64,000 nt of DNA from Chryseobacterium sp. 52 (GTDB lineage: Bacteria > Bacteroidota > Bacteroidia > Flavobacteriales > Weeksellaceae). Within the stretch, counting starts at the first letter, position 1. The number at the start of each line of letters is the position of its first letter. Shown here piece by piece: positions 53,128-61,689 of the stretch. The translations under genes and the position numbers were made by a program. The notes under the pieces are model-generated. The model did no database searches. It was not told where the DNA came from and worked only from the letters and a program-made list of their open reading frames with translations. The stretch is taken from assembly GCF_002754245.1 (NCBI RefSeq), contig NZ_PEEX01000001.1, positions 434,001-498,000 on the forward strand, written 5' to 3'.

Positions 53128-53553
53128 ATGGACAGATTAGCACAGCTGCAGCAATTTATCGGAAAGGAATTTGACCAGTCTCCGTCTCCTTTTATGAAAT
53201 GGCTCAATCCTATTGTCCTTTCTGTAGAAGAAGGGCATCTGGAATTCCAATATACCGTAAGACCGGAATGGCTCAACCCGATCGGAAATCTTCATGGAGG
53301 TGTAACGGCAGCTATTGTTGACGACATCATTGGAGCCACAATGTTCTCACTCAATGAAAATTCTTTCATAACGACCATCAATAATGTGATCGATTATTTT
53401 TCAACTGCAAAAGAAAATGATAATATTGTAGCCGAAACGAAAATTATAAAAAGAGGGCGGCAGTTTGTCAATGCACAATGCGAAATATGGAACGCAGATA
53501 AGACAAGACTGATTGCCAGAGGAACCTCTAATCTATTCAAAATTAATAACTAG
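53128..53553 (+). CDS. PaaI-type hotdog thioesterase
   Basis: This 141-residue single-domain hotdog protein has the PaaI/YigI-type motif NPIGNLHGGVTAAIVDDIIGATMFSL, in which HGG and the following Asp form the active site, and DYFSTAKENDNIVAETKIIKRGRQFVNAQCEIW. It should hydrolyse acyl-CoA or acyl-ACP thioesters in the cytoplasm. It lies 10 bases after the thiolase gene and 2 bases before the ketosynthase gene. Confidence 0.87.
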   Translation: MDRLAQLQQFIGKEFDQSPSPFMKWLNPIVLSVEEGHLEFQYTVRPEWLNPIGNLHGGVTAAIVDDIIGATMFSLNENSFITTINNVIDYFSTAKENDNIVAETKIIKRGRQFVNAQCEIWNADKTRLIARGTSNLFKINN

Positions 53554-53555
53554 AT

Positions 53556-54797
53556 ATGAAAAGAGTTGTCATTACAGGACTGGGCGCTGTGACGCCTTTG
53601 GGGAACAATGTCGAAGATTTTTGGCAAAACAGTATTAACGGAGTCAGCGGAGCCGGTTTAATTACCCATTTTGATTCGGAAAAATTTAAGTTACACTTCG
53701 CCTGTGAAGTGAAAAACTTTGATCCGAAATTATGTCTGACCCACAACGAAATAAAAAGAAGCGACTTATTTTCACAATATGCAATGTACGCTTCCAATGA
53801 AGCCATTCAGGACTCAGGTCTTGAACTTGAAAAAATGGATCCTTTTGATACAGGAGTAATCTGGGGAACAGGGCAAGGCGGTATGAATACTTTTGAAGGG
53901 GAAATCATGAATTTTGCAGAAGGGGACGGAACACCAAGATTCAACCCTTTCTTTGTGCCTAAGTTTATTGCGAACATGGCTTCAGGAATGATTTCTATGA
54001 AATTTGGCCTTCAGGGAATCAATTATACAACCATTTCAGCCTGTGCAACAGGAAATACAGCTTTGATGGACGCCTTTAATTATATCCGTCTTGGAAAAGC
54101 AAAAGTGATTATAAGCGGAGGTTCTGAGGCTGCCATTACACCGGCTTCTGTAGGAGGTTTTGCTGTAATGAAGGCAATGTCTACCAGAAACGATGATTTT
54201 GCAACAGCCAGCCGACCATATGATGCCGAAAGAGATGGTTTTGTAATGGGGGAAGGTGCAGGCGCTTTAGTCCTTGAAGAGTACGAACATGCCAAAGCAA
54301 GAGGTGCAAAAATATATGCTGAATTAGCTGGTGCTGCAATGACCGCTGATGCTTATCACATGACGGCACCTCATCCGGACGGAGTGAGTGCTATTAAGGC
54401 AATGCAGCTGGCCATGAAGGAGGCAGGAGCCAATATTGAAGATATTGATTATCTTAATCCTCATGCGACTTCTACTCCTCTTGGAGATCTTGTGGAGCTA
54501 AAAGCGATCAGTAATATATTCAGAGGGAGCAAAAACCTTGATATCAGCGCAACAAAATCCATGACAGGACATTTATTGGGGGCTGCCGGGGCTGCTGAAG
54601 CAATTTTGTCGATCAAAGCTATAGAAAAAGGAATTATTCCTCCAACCATTAACCTTCACAACATCGACGAAAATATTCCTAAGGATGTGAATATCGTTTT
54701 TGGGGAAGCAAAAGAAAAGGACATTAATTTTGCATTAAGTAATGCTTTCGGTTTCGGAGGCCACAATACGACTTTGGTATTCAAGAAATTTAGTTAA
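53556..54797 (+). CDS. Beta-ketoacyl-ACP synthase, FabF-like
   Basis: This 413-residue condensing enzyme has the catalytic triad Cys163 in TISACATGNTAL, His in NPHATSTPLGD and His in KSMTGHLLGAAGA, plus the Lys of SATKS and the GFGGHN loop near the end. FabF enzymes extend acyl-ACP with malonyl-ACP. NPHATST differs slightly from the usual NAHGTST and suggests a paralogue and not the housekeeping enzyme, which would normally sit beside acpP. It is the last gene of the TetR-controlled operon. Confidence 0.9.
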   Translation: MKRVVITGLGAVTPLGNNVEDFWQNSINGVSGAGLITHFDSEKFKLHFACEVKNFDPKLCLTHNEIKRSDLFSQYAMYASNEAIQDSGLELEKMDPFDTGVIWGTGQGGMNTFEGEIMNFAEGDGTPRFNPFFVPKFIANMASGMISMKFGLQGINYTTISACATGNTALMDAFNYIRLGKAKVIISGGSEAAITPASVGGFAVMKAMSTRNDDFATASRPYDAERDGFVMGEGAGALVLEEYEHAKARGAKIYAELAGAAMTADAYHMTAPHPDGVSAIKAMQLAMKEAGANIEDIDYLNPHATSTPLGDLVELKAISNIFRGSKNLDISATKSMTGHLLGAAGAAEAILSIKAIEKGIIPPTINLHNIDENIPKDVNIVFGEAKEKDINFALSNAFGFGGHNTTLVFKKFS

Positions 54798-54820
54798 TTT
54801 CGCAAAAACAGATACAGCAA

Positions 54821-55375
54821 ATGTCCAAATTAAAAGAAATAAGGGAGCAAAAAAACATGACTCAGGAAGAGTTAGCCGAAAGCTCCGGTATTTCTGTTAG
54901 GACCATACAACGGATAGAAGCAGGAACTCAACCAAAGGGTCATACGCTTCGGGTTTTGGCGAAAGCTCTGGAAATAAAAGAAAGCGATTTCCAAAACCTA
55001 GAAATTGAAAAAGAAGATCCGGAAATTCAGGAAGAGCAGATTTCCATCAATTATTCATTGATCAAAATAATCAATCTTTCTTCTATCCCTTGTATATTGC
55101 TTCCTCCATTAAATATTTTGGTTCCTCTCATTTTGATGTTTAAGCTAAAACAGAAAAATTATTTAGCAAAACAAATTATTTCTGTTCAGATCCTTTGGAC
55201 CATATTAGCCCCTATTACATTCATGCTCGGTATCTTTTTAAAACCGGGGCCCACACTTACACTGATCATTATGATACTGATTATCCTGTCCAATGTGTTT
55301 ATTATTCTTCGAAACGCTGCCGAAATAGACAGGAACAAAAAGCTTCTTTACAAACTGAATTTCAACATGATATAA
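54821..55375 (+). CDS. Membrane-tethered XRE-type transcriptional regulator
   Basis: This 184-residue protein joins an N-terminal XRE helix-turn-helix (about 1-60; LKEIREQKNMTQEELAESSGISVRTIQRIEAGTQPKGHTLRVLAKAL) to an acidic linker and three hydrophobic segments (about 88-108, 122-140, 144-165). The DNA-binding domain would be held at the inner membrane. Similar HTH plus DUF4870-like fusions occur in Bacteroidota, with unknown signals. It lies 23 bases after the ketosynthase gene and may be read through from that operon. Confidence 0.82.
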   Translation: MSKLKEIREQKNMTQEELAESSGISVRTIQRIEAGTQPKGHTLRVLAKALEIKESDFQNLEIEKEDPEIQEEQISINYSLIKIINLSSIPCILLPPLNILVPLILMFKLKQKNYLAKQIISVQILWTILAPITFMLGIFLKPGPTLTLIIMILIILSNVFIILRNAAEIDRNKKLLYKLNFNMI

Positions 55376-55416
55376 TCTTGTCGGATTATTGTCGGGCTTT
55401 TGTCAGGTTCCTTTTT

Positions 55417-55446
55417 TTGTACTGAAAACAAGAAATATAATCTTTG
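55417..55446 (+). promoter_or_regulatory. Probable promoter of the serine hydrolase gene
   Basis: TTG (55417-55419), then 18 nt, then TAATCTTTG (55438-55446), which is TAnnTTTG with one extra base. ATG 55464 follows 17 bases later. Confidence 0.4.
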
Positions 55447-55463
55447 TCAAAAAAATTAGAACA

Positions 55464-56537
55464 ATGACAAAGACAGTTTGTTTTACCCTATTACTTCTCC
55501 TTCTATTTTTCGCTAAAGTGAATGCGCAGTCCGAAAAAGTAAGTGAACTTGCCGCTACAAATTCAATTTTAGATAACGATACTGAAATTGAAAATTGGCT
55601 GAAAGAGCTTAAAGTTCCGGCTCTTGGTCTTGGCATTATTGAAGATGGGAAACTCAAGCAGATTAAAGTTTTTGGCACAATAAAAGAAAATAGCCCGGCA
55701 CCTTATAATACCATTTTTAATGTAGCATCACTTACCAAACCAATTACGGCAATGGTAGCATTACATTTGGTCAGTCTGGGAAAATGGGATCTTGACGAAC
55801 CTGTTAATCAATATTGGACAGATCCGGATATTGCTAATGACCCCCGAAACAAAAAACTAACAACAAGAATAATATTAAGTCATCAAACCGGTTTTCCCAA
55901 CTGGAGGTATATGAAAAAAGACAAAAAGTTGAGTTTTGATTTTGACCCGGGAACAAAATTTCAATATTCAGGAGAAGGTTTTGAATATTTAAGAAAAGCT
56001 ATTGAAAATAAGTTTAAAAAACCTATTCAACAATTAGCAAAAGAACTCATATTTCAACCTTTAAAAATGAATGATACCAACTACATTTGGGATAAAAATA
56101 CAGATAAATCAAGATTTGCAATTGGCTATGACAAAAATGAGAAACCCTATGAAGTAGAGGAAAACAAACATGCCAATGGGGCTGATGATTTACATACAAC
56201 GATAGAAGATTATGGAAACTTTCTCGCTAATATTCTTGACGGTGGAGACCTTAACAAAGCTGTTTATCTGGAAATGATCAAAAGACAGATTCAAACCGGG
56301 AAAAGTAAATACTTTGGATTAGGCTTTGTAATTTATGATCTGGGAAATGGAGAATATGCCCTATCACATGGTGGTTCAGATGAGGGAACATTTTGTCTTA
56401 CCTTGATCCTTCCAAAAACCAAACAGGGAATTCTCATATTCACTAATTCAGATAATGGTTATAAAACTTTCGATAAACTCCTTCCGCGATATTTAGGAGA
56501 AAATGGTAAAAAAATTGTAGAAATAGAAACTAAATAA
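55464..56537 (+). CDS. Beta-lactamase-fold serine hydrolase, exported
   Basis: This 357-residue protein of the class C beta-lactamase/DD-peptidase/esterase superfamily has a signal peptide (MTKTVCFTLLLLLLFFAKVNAQ). The catalytic SxxK is SLTK at about 89-92, the Tyr motif is YSGEGFEYL, and HGGSDEG stands in for the KTG box. It may be an esterase, peptidase or cell-wall enzyme, and a resistance role is not supported by sequence. A longer reading from 55389 would add 25 residues over the promoter region, so ATG 55464 is chosen. Confidence 0.85.
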   Translation: MTKTVCFTLLLLLLFFAKVNAQSEKVSELAATNSILDNDTEIENWLKELKVPALGLGIIEDGKLKQIKVFGTIKENSPAPYNTIFNVASLTKPITAMVALHLVSLGKWDLDEPVNQYWTDPDIANDPRNKKLTTRIILSHQTGFPNWRYMKKDKKLSFDFDPGTKFQYSGEGFEYLRKAIENKFKKPIQQLAKELIFQPLKMNDTNYIWDKNTDKSRFAIGYDKNEKPYEVEENKHANGADDLHTTIEDYGNFLANILDGGDLNKAVYLEMIKRQIQTGKSKYFGLGFVIYDLGNGEYALSHGGSDEGTFCLTLILPKTKQGILIFTNSDNGYKTFDKLLPRYLGENGKKIVEIETK

Positions 56538-56542
56538 CAAAA

Positions 56543-56566
56543 AAAGCAGTCCAAACGGGTTGCTTT
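56543..56566 (+). terminator. Weak hairpin after the serine hydrolase gene
   Basis: AAAGCAGTCC pairs with GGGTTGCTTT (two G-U pairs) over AAAC, but no T run follows. Confidence 0.4.
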
Positions 56567-56618
56567 CAACATTGTATCAATTATACAAAACACTGATTAA
56601 GTGATTTTATATGAAAAA

Positions 56619-57050
56619 TTATTTATCATCTGCAATAAAGAAATCATCTGCATCTTCAGTAATAGGAACATACATTCTCTCCCATTCTTTGCTTTTTACC
56701 ATCTCCCAGCTATGTCCTTCTCCTTTAAGATCTTCTGCCAAAAGAATGGTTCCCGGTTGAATAAGGAAAGTAGAACCGTCGCTTACTTTAAACCTGACAT
56801 TCCCTTTTAAAGTGATCACATATTGTCTTCTTGGTGCCGGATGCGTATTCTTCTCCCATTCCTCTGTTTTGGTGCTCAGCCAGAACGTTGTTGTGTTCAT
56901 ATGCTTTAGGGTAGGAAGTTTACCTTTCTCAAAAGTACATGAACCATCAGGATTATTCAAGAGCCTTACAGCGGAAATAAATTCTGTAGTACTTTCTGTA
57001 CTTTCTGTACTTACACTTATATCATTGTGTTTTTTATGCTGTGCATCCAT
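56619..57050 (-). CDS. Cupin-domain protein
   Basis: This 143-residue protein has one cupin domain: THPAPRRQYVITLKGNVRFKVSDGSTFLIQPGTILLAEDLKGEGHSWE. The N-terminal 30 residues are Ser/Thr/Glu-rich and polar, without a signal peptide. The ligand or reaction is unknown. Only one of the usual metal-binding His is obvious (TTHP is NTHPAP here, plus GHSW), so a non-metal binding role is possible. It lies alone between a convergent hydrolase gene and a 216-base gap (57051-57266) that holds only the transpeptidase terminator. Confidence 0.78.
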   Translation of the reverse strand: MDAQHKKHNDISVSTESTESTTEFISAVRLLNNPDGSCTFEKGKLPTLKHMNTTTFWLSTKTEEWEKNTHPAPRRQYVITLKGNVRFKVSDGSTFLIQPGTILLAEDLKGEGHSWEMVKSKEWERMYVPITEDADDFFIADDK

Positions 57051-57233
57051 AATCCTACCGTGCTTAATGCGATCATAAGGCTGATGCCTTTAACTCTATT
57101 TCTATTAGTAAATTTAATTTTTTTATTTTTAATCGTAGGCTATATCATGTACTCAAACTCTACATTCTTGTATGAGCACGACATTCCGGAAGCTAGCTGA
57201 AACTTTTAATATTTCTGAAGAGGAGAAGAAAAT

Positions 57234-57264
57234 AAAAAAGCAGTCTAAAACCAGACTGCTTTTG
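57234..57264 (-). terminator. Terminator of the L,D-transpeptidase gene
   Basis: AAAAGCAGTCT and AGACTGCTTTT form an 11-bp stem over a 6-nt loop with T residues on the minus strand, at the transpeptidase stop codon. Confidence 0.8.
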
Positions 57265-57266
57265 TT

Positions 57267-58022
57267 TTATGCTTTTAACCATTCCGACGAAGAAAGATAC
57301 TTCTGATCGGGATAGTAGATGAAGAGGCAGTTTCTTCCTTTTATCGTATTGATAATCGGCTGCGTCAATGCTTTTGGTACAGCAGGACATCCCCAGCTTC
57401 TTCCGATTCTTTTGTGCATGGTTGCAAAATCTTCACTTACATAATCTGCTCCGTGCATAACGATCGCTCTTTTATAAGCTGCATCATTAAAACCTTTATC
57501 CATGCCCAACAATCTTAAAGAATACCCGTTGTCTCCGTTGTAAGTAGCATCTGTAATATAAAATCCTAAGCTACTTTGAAGCGAACTGTTTGTATTCGAA
57601 AAGTTAGTGGCAAACTCCTCCCCTGTATTCTTTCCGTGCGCTACCAGTGAGTTAAATAACACTTTCTTTTCTTCTGTATCAATGACCCAAAGTCTTTTCA
57701 TATTTGAAGACATCGAAAAATCGCATACTGTTAATAAGTGAGCATCCTGATTAAGCAAACCAGCTTTCTTTAAATTTTCAAAACCCGTTAAGGCTTTAAA
57801 GAAAACTTCTTCGTTAAGTTCGTGCCCTGCTTCAAATGTAATTGACTTGTACAATGCCTCTGATGAAGATACGGTTTCAGTTGCCTTCTCAGATTTCGTG
57901 TCTGCTACTTTTTCAATTTTTGTTGTATTGACATTCTCATGCTTTACTGCCGTTCTTGGCGAAAGATAGAATGAAGTCGTGACCATATAAACCAGGCCTA
58001 GTACACTATAAATTCCTCTCAT
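57267..58022 (-). CDS. Murein L,D-transpeptidase catalytic-domain protein (YkuD_2)
   Basis: This 251-residue exported protein has an N-terminal membrane or signal segment (residues 1-20), a linker rich in Thr, Lys and Glu, and a catalytic domain of the YkuD_2 type. Key motifs are FSMSSNMKRLWVIDTEEKKVLFNSLVAHG, AIVMHGADYVSE (His) and RIGRSWGCPAVP with the nucleophile Cys. Such enzymes crosslink peptidoglycan or attach proteins to it, or cut such links, in the periplasm. It is a single-gene unit. Confidence 0.88.
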   Translation of the reverse strand: MRGIYSVLGLVYMVTTSFYLSPRTAVKHENVNTTKIEKVADTKSEKATETVSSSEALYKSITFEAGHELNEEVFFKALTGFENLKKAGLLNQDAHLLTVCDFSMSSNMKRLWVIDTEEKKVLFNSLVAHGKNTGEEFATNFSNTNSSLQSSLGFYITDATYNGDNGYSLRLLGMDKGFNDAAYKRAIVMHGADYVSEDFATMHKRIGRSWGCPAVPKALTQPIINTIKGRNCLFIYYPDQKYLSSSEWLKA

Positions 58023-58204
58023 TCAATAATATTAAATTCCAAATTAGTGAGGCAAAATTATAAAAACATAATTACCAGCCCGTTATAAATCCGGAAAGTT
58101 TAACTGAATTTAAGAAACTTTAACGTCCTGATTATGTGAATAATCTGATGATCCTTCAGCCAAAATATTTTATATTTGGGAATAACCAAAACAAAAAAAA
58201 CAAT

Positions 58205-59710
58205 ATGCCAATTCAAATTTTAAACCCTGCAACAGACGAAACTTTAAATTATTTTCCTGTCACAAATTTTCTTCATGACAATCAACCAATCACTTCATCT
58301 GGTATAATAAATGATGGAGTTCTTTATATTGAACAATCGGGACTTTTTTATGTTCTGGAAGATTTTATGGGTGGTAATCCCATCAATGCAAGAAGATTTG
58401 GAGCTAGTAATTCTTTAGGCGACAGAGGTTACACTTCAACAGCTATCAATAAAGCAATAAATCTTGCAAAGAACTACAATTATAAGTCTCTGTATATTCC
58501 CAGTGGAAACTATGATATATCGGAAACCATTAATATTGATGTTACAGATGACACTATCATAAAAATTGATGGACAATTAATCCTTAACAGTGAGTTTGCC
58601 GGTATAGGTATTATTGTAGGACAATCAAACAAGTATTTGTCAGGACTTAATATCCAAGGACTTAACTGCTCCGTGGAAAAAGATTATTCTGATCCTATTG
58701 GAATAAAAATAATGAATATTATATTTTCAACCATTGAAATTAAAAGAATAACCGGATTTAATATCGGAGCTCTATTATATTCTGATAGTGAAAATGGAGG
58801 TATATCGTATAATTCTTTCTATCTGAATTACTTACACAACAATACAACCAATCTCAAATTTGAAAAAGCAGATACTGCAGGATATATCAACGAAAATATA
58901 TTTTATGGAGGATCTTTCAATCATACCAGTGAATTTCCGAAAAAACAGACATATCATATACATATGCTTCATAATCCTGAGAATTCAAATCCATATAACA
59001 ATAACAGATTTTTTTACCCATCCTTTGAAGACAATGATAAAGATTACGCTGTAGCTGCCATTATAACAGGAGACAGTAATACAATCGTAAACCCTAGAAT
59101 GGAAAATCCGAAAAACTCACAATATCAAATTGTATTGGATGAACACTCAATAAGATGTCAAATCCTTTCCAAAGGTTTTGTGCTTAATGAAAATTCAATA
59201 GATGATAAGGGTAAAGAAAACTCTTATGAAACCAATACAGGTAGTTTTTTAAGGACTAATTCCACTAATCCGGTACTGACATTACAAAACGGAGCTTCCT
59301 CTTCTCTTAAACTCTACAGCGGGTTGGATGCTTCAACACCAAATCCAAATGAAGTATTCTTTGTAACGGGTGAAGGAAAAGGATATTACAGCCATTCTAT
59401 ATATGTAGAACAAGGAATCAGATGGGTCTCATCTGACGGAAGCAGAAATGATCGTGGCCTTTTTTCAGGCACTGGAGATCCTACTGTCACCGCAAACCCG
59501 GGAAGTCTATACGTCAATAATAATGGTGGAGATATAATGCTTTGGGTAAAAACAAGTGGTGGAAGCTCTGCAGGGTGGAAGCCTATTGGAACGCAGGCAG
59601 CCCCACTTACAGCCCCTGTTCCTCCATCTCCCGTGAATGCACAAGATGTTTGGGCCAGACTGGAAGATCTGGAAAATAAACTGAAAGCTTCAGGCTTACT
59701 TTCTTCTTAA
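58205..59710 (+). CDS. Tailspike-like beta-helix protein
   Basis: This 501-residue protein has a right-handed beta-helix of the pectate-lyase-3/tailspike type, seen in PINARRFGASNSLGDRGYTSTAINKAINLAKN, SLYIPSGNYDISETINID and many Asn/Gly-rich rungs. The C-terminal part (about 400-480) has DPTVTANPGSLYVNNNGGDIMLWVKTSGG, common in phage tail proteins, and ends in a short coiled coil (DVWARLEDLENKLKA) suited to trimer formation. There is no signal peptide. No phage genes adjoin it. A TATATTTG -7 box at 58171-58178 supports ATG 58205 over the GTG at 58136. The ligand or enzymatic activity is unknown. Confidence 0.75.
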   Translation: MPIQILNPATDETLNYFPVTNFLHDNQPITSSGIINDGVLYIEQSGLFYVLEDFMGGNPINARRFGASNSLGDRGYTSTAINKAINLAKNYNYKSLYIPSGNYDISETINIDVTDDTIIKIDGQLILNSEFAGIGIIVGQSNKYLSGLNIQGLNCSVEKDYSDPIGIKIMNIIFSTIEIKRITGFNIGALLYSDSENGGISYNSFYLNYLHNNTTNLKFEKADTAGYINENIFYGGSFNHTSEFPKKQTYHIHMLHNPENSNPYNNNRFFYPSFEDNDKDYAVAAIITGDSNTIVNPRMENPKNSQYQIVLDEHSIRCQILSKGFVLNENSIDDKGKENSYETNTGSFLRTNSTNPVLTLQNGASSSLKLYSGLDASTPNPNEVFFVTGEGKGYYSHSIYVEQGIRWVSSDGSRNDRGLFSGTGDPTVTANPGSLYVNNNGGDIMLWVKTSGGSSAGWKPIGTQAAPLTAPVPPSPVNAQDVWARLEDLENKLKASGLLSS

Positions 59711-59713
59711 ATT

Positions 59714-59752
59714 GAAAGACACCTATAACGACTTTGATATAGGTGTCTTTTT
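59714..59752. terminator. Bidirectional terminator
   Basis: AAAGACACCTATA and TATAGGTGTCTTT form a 13-bp stem over a 10-nt loop with A and T runs. It serves the beta-helix gene and the convergent msrB. Confidence 0.85.
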
Positions 59753-60198
59753 TATTTCTCTGAATCTCCAGCAAATTCCAGACTTACAGAATTCATACAA
59801 TAACGCAATCCCGTAGGCTTTGGACCGTCATCAAAAACATGTCCCAGATGCGAGTCACATCGTTTGCAAAGCACTTCTACCCTTTCCATTCCGTATGCAT
59901 TATCTCTTTTGTAATAAACACCTTCTTTATCGGCTTCAAAAAAACTTGGCCATCCGCAACTGCTGGAAAATTTGGAAGTGGAACGGAACAGATGATTACC
60001 ACAAACGGCACAATAATAGTCCCCAATCTCATCGAATTCATTATACTTTCCTGTAAATGCTCTTTCCGTAGCAGCTTCTCTTGATACAGCATACAAGTCA
60101 GGAGCCAGGATTTTTTTCCACTCTTCGTTAGGGATATCAAGTTTTGTGGTGTCGGTTCTGGAGTAGTATGGATTGTTTTTTGCTTCTTTATTTTCCAT
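59752..60198 (-). CDS. msrB: Peptide-methionine (R)-S-oxide reductase
   Basis: MsrB reduces methionine-R-sulfoxide in proteins. The 148 residues from ATG 60198 hold the complete domain: ELYAVSREAATERAF-like opening, the zinc motifs CAVCGNHLF and CKRCDSHLGHVFDDGP, SSCGWPSF, and the catalytic Cys in LRYCMNS. Upstream, the same frame stays open to 60297 and encodes a near-perfect lipoprotein signal, KPIIKFLIFIIILTVLQAC, starting after an ATA codon at 60291. The true product is therefore probably a lipoprotein of about 179 residues begun at a non-standard codon. Otherwise the signal was lost by a start-codon mutation. Confidence 0.93.
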   Translation of the reverse strand: MENKEAKNNPYYSRTDTTKLDIPNEEWKKILAPDLYAVSREAATERAFTGKYNEFDEIGDYYCAVCGNHLFRSTSKFSSSCGWPSFFEADKEGVYYKRDNAYGMERVEVLCKRCDSHLGHVFDDGPKPTGLRYCMNSVSLEFAGDSEK

Positions 60199-60425
60199 AG
60201 GAATAGTTTTAATAGGCTGATACTTCTGCGGACATGCCTGCAGAACGGTTAATATGATAATGAAGATTAAAAATTTGATAATAGGTTTTATCTTTAATTA
60301 AGCCCCAAATGGGGTGAAGATTTTTAAACACTTCAACTTAATATAAAGCCTCAATCTTCTCCTTTCTCAATTGTAGTTTAACTTTTAAACTCAATCTCAT
60401 GACCAAATTTAGTAAATTTGAGAAT

Positions 60426-61670
60426 ATGAATGATGAAGCAAAAAGAAAACAGCTCAAAAAATATAAAGCATTTGCCACCGGATTATTTGTCCTGATGGCC
60501 ATTATCTTTATAGCCACAACCCTACTTCAGAAGTCAAATCATTCCCATTGGGTGGGTTATGTCCGGGCTTTTTCCGAGGCAGCCATGGTTGGGGCTCTGG
60601 CAGACTGGTTTGCTGTGACAGCTTTGTTCAGGCATCCGCTTGGGCTTCCGATTCCGCATACCAACCTTATTGAAAACAGTAAACAGAGGCTGGGAGACAA
60701 TCTTGGCAGTTTCGTAGTAAGTAATTTCCTTTCGCCGCAGAATATCCGTCCTTACATCCAGAAGCTTAAAATTTCAAACTTTGTAGGAGAATGGCTTGGT
60801 AAAGAAAAAAGTCAGGAGATTTTGATCCGGAATCTTTCAGATATCGTTCTCGATATCCTCAATAAACTGGATGATACTTCGGTGAGTCAGTTTATCAGCA
60901 AGAAAGTTTCGGAAATGACGGATGATATCAAGCTTAATAAAGTGGTTGGAAACGGGATCAGTTATATTCTGGAGAAAAATGATCATCAGAGAATCGTTAC
61001 CAATCTTTCCAAACAGATTAAAGAATATATTATCGAAAACGATGAAATGATCAAAGATCGGGTAGAAAAGGGAAGCTATTCATTTATTCCCTCTTTTGTT
61101 GATCATAAGATTGCCGATAAAATTGCCAGCGGGCTTGCCGATTTTTTCAAGGAAATTGAAGAAGATCCGGAGCATGAGATCAGAAATTTAATTACTCAGA
61201 AGATCCAGGAATTTTCTACTGACCTGAAGGAAGATCCGAAATGGGAAGATGAATTTAAAACCATCAAAAACGGCCTTCTGAAAAATGATAAACTGGACGA
61301 ATATTCCAATGACATCTGGGTTTCCATTAAGAAAACATTAATGAAGGAACTTCAGGACGACCAATCCTCCTTAAAAGGTTATCTTACCAAAAATCTGAAT
61401 GAATTTTCCCAAAATTTAAAGACCGACGAAAATCTTCAGAATAAAATTGATCACTGGGTACGAGTGACAGCCTATAAATATATCCTTAAAAATACCCATC
61501 AGTTTGGAAACCTCATCAGCTCCACCGTAGGAAACTGGCAGGGCAAAGAACTGAGTGAAAAGCTGGAACTGGAAGTAGGAAAAGACCTGCAGTTTATCCG
61601 GGTCAACGGAACACTCGTTGGAGGACTTGTAGGACTTATTATCTACACCATTGCCAATTTCTTCCTCTAA
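60426..61670 (+). CDS. DUF445 family membrane protein
   Basis: This 414-residue protein has an N-terminal helix (about 17-36), the conserved DUF445 segment VRAFSEAAMVGALADWFAVTALFRHPLGLPIPHTNLI, a long amphipathic helical body and a C-terminal helix (VGGLVGLIIYTIANFFL). The family is widespread and membrane-bound with no settled role. A TAAATTTG -7 box at 60413-60420 ends 5 bases before ATG 60426, so the earlier ATG at 60399 is less likely and the mRNA would be nearly leaderless. The next gene starts 19 bases after its stop. Confidence 0.87.
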   Translation: MNDEAKRKQLKKYKAFATGLFVLMAIIFIATTLLQKSNHSHWVGYVRAFSEAAMVGALADWFAVTALFRHPLGLPIPHTNLIENSKQRLGDNLGSFVVSNFLSPQNIRPYIQKLKISNFVGEWLGKEKSQEILIRNLSDIVLDILNKLDDTSVSQFISKKVSEMTDDIKLNKVVGNGISYILEKNDHQRIVTNLSKQIKEYIIENDEMIKDRVEKGSYSFIPSFVDHKIADKIASGLADFFKEIEEDPEHEIRNLITQKIQEFSTDLKEDPKWEDEFKTIKNGLLKNDKLDEYSNDIWVSIKKTLMKELQDDQSSLKGYLTKNLNEFSQNLKTDENLQNKIDHWVRVTAYKYILKNTHQFGNLISSTVGNWQGKELSEKLELEVGKDLQFIRVNGTLVGGLVGLIIYTIANFFL

Positions 61671-61689
61671 AAACTATTCACCACCAACC

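Noticed and set aside
55464..56537. A true beta-lactamase resistance gene
   Set aside because: The fold and SxxK are present, but the KTG box is replaced by HGG and the Tyr motif is YSG. This pattern is more common in esterases and peptidases of the superfamily.
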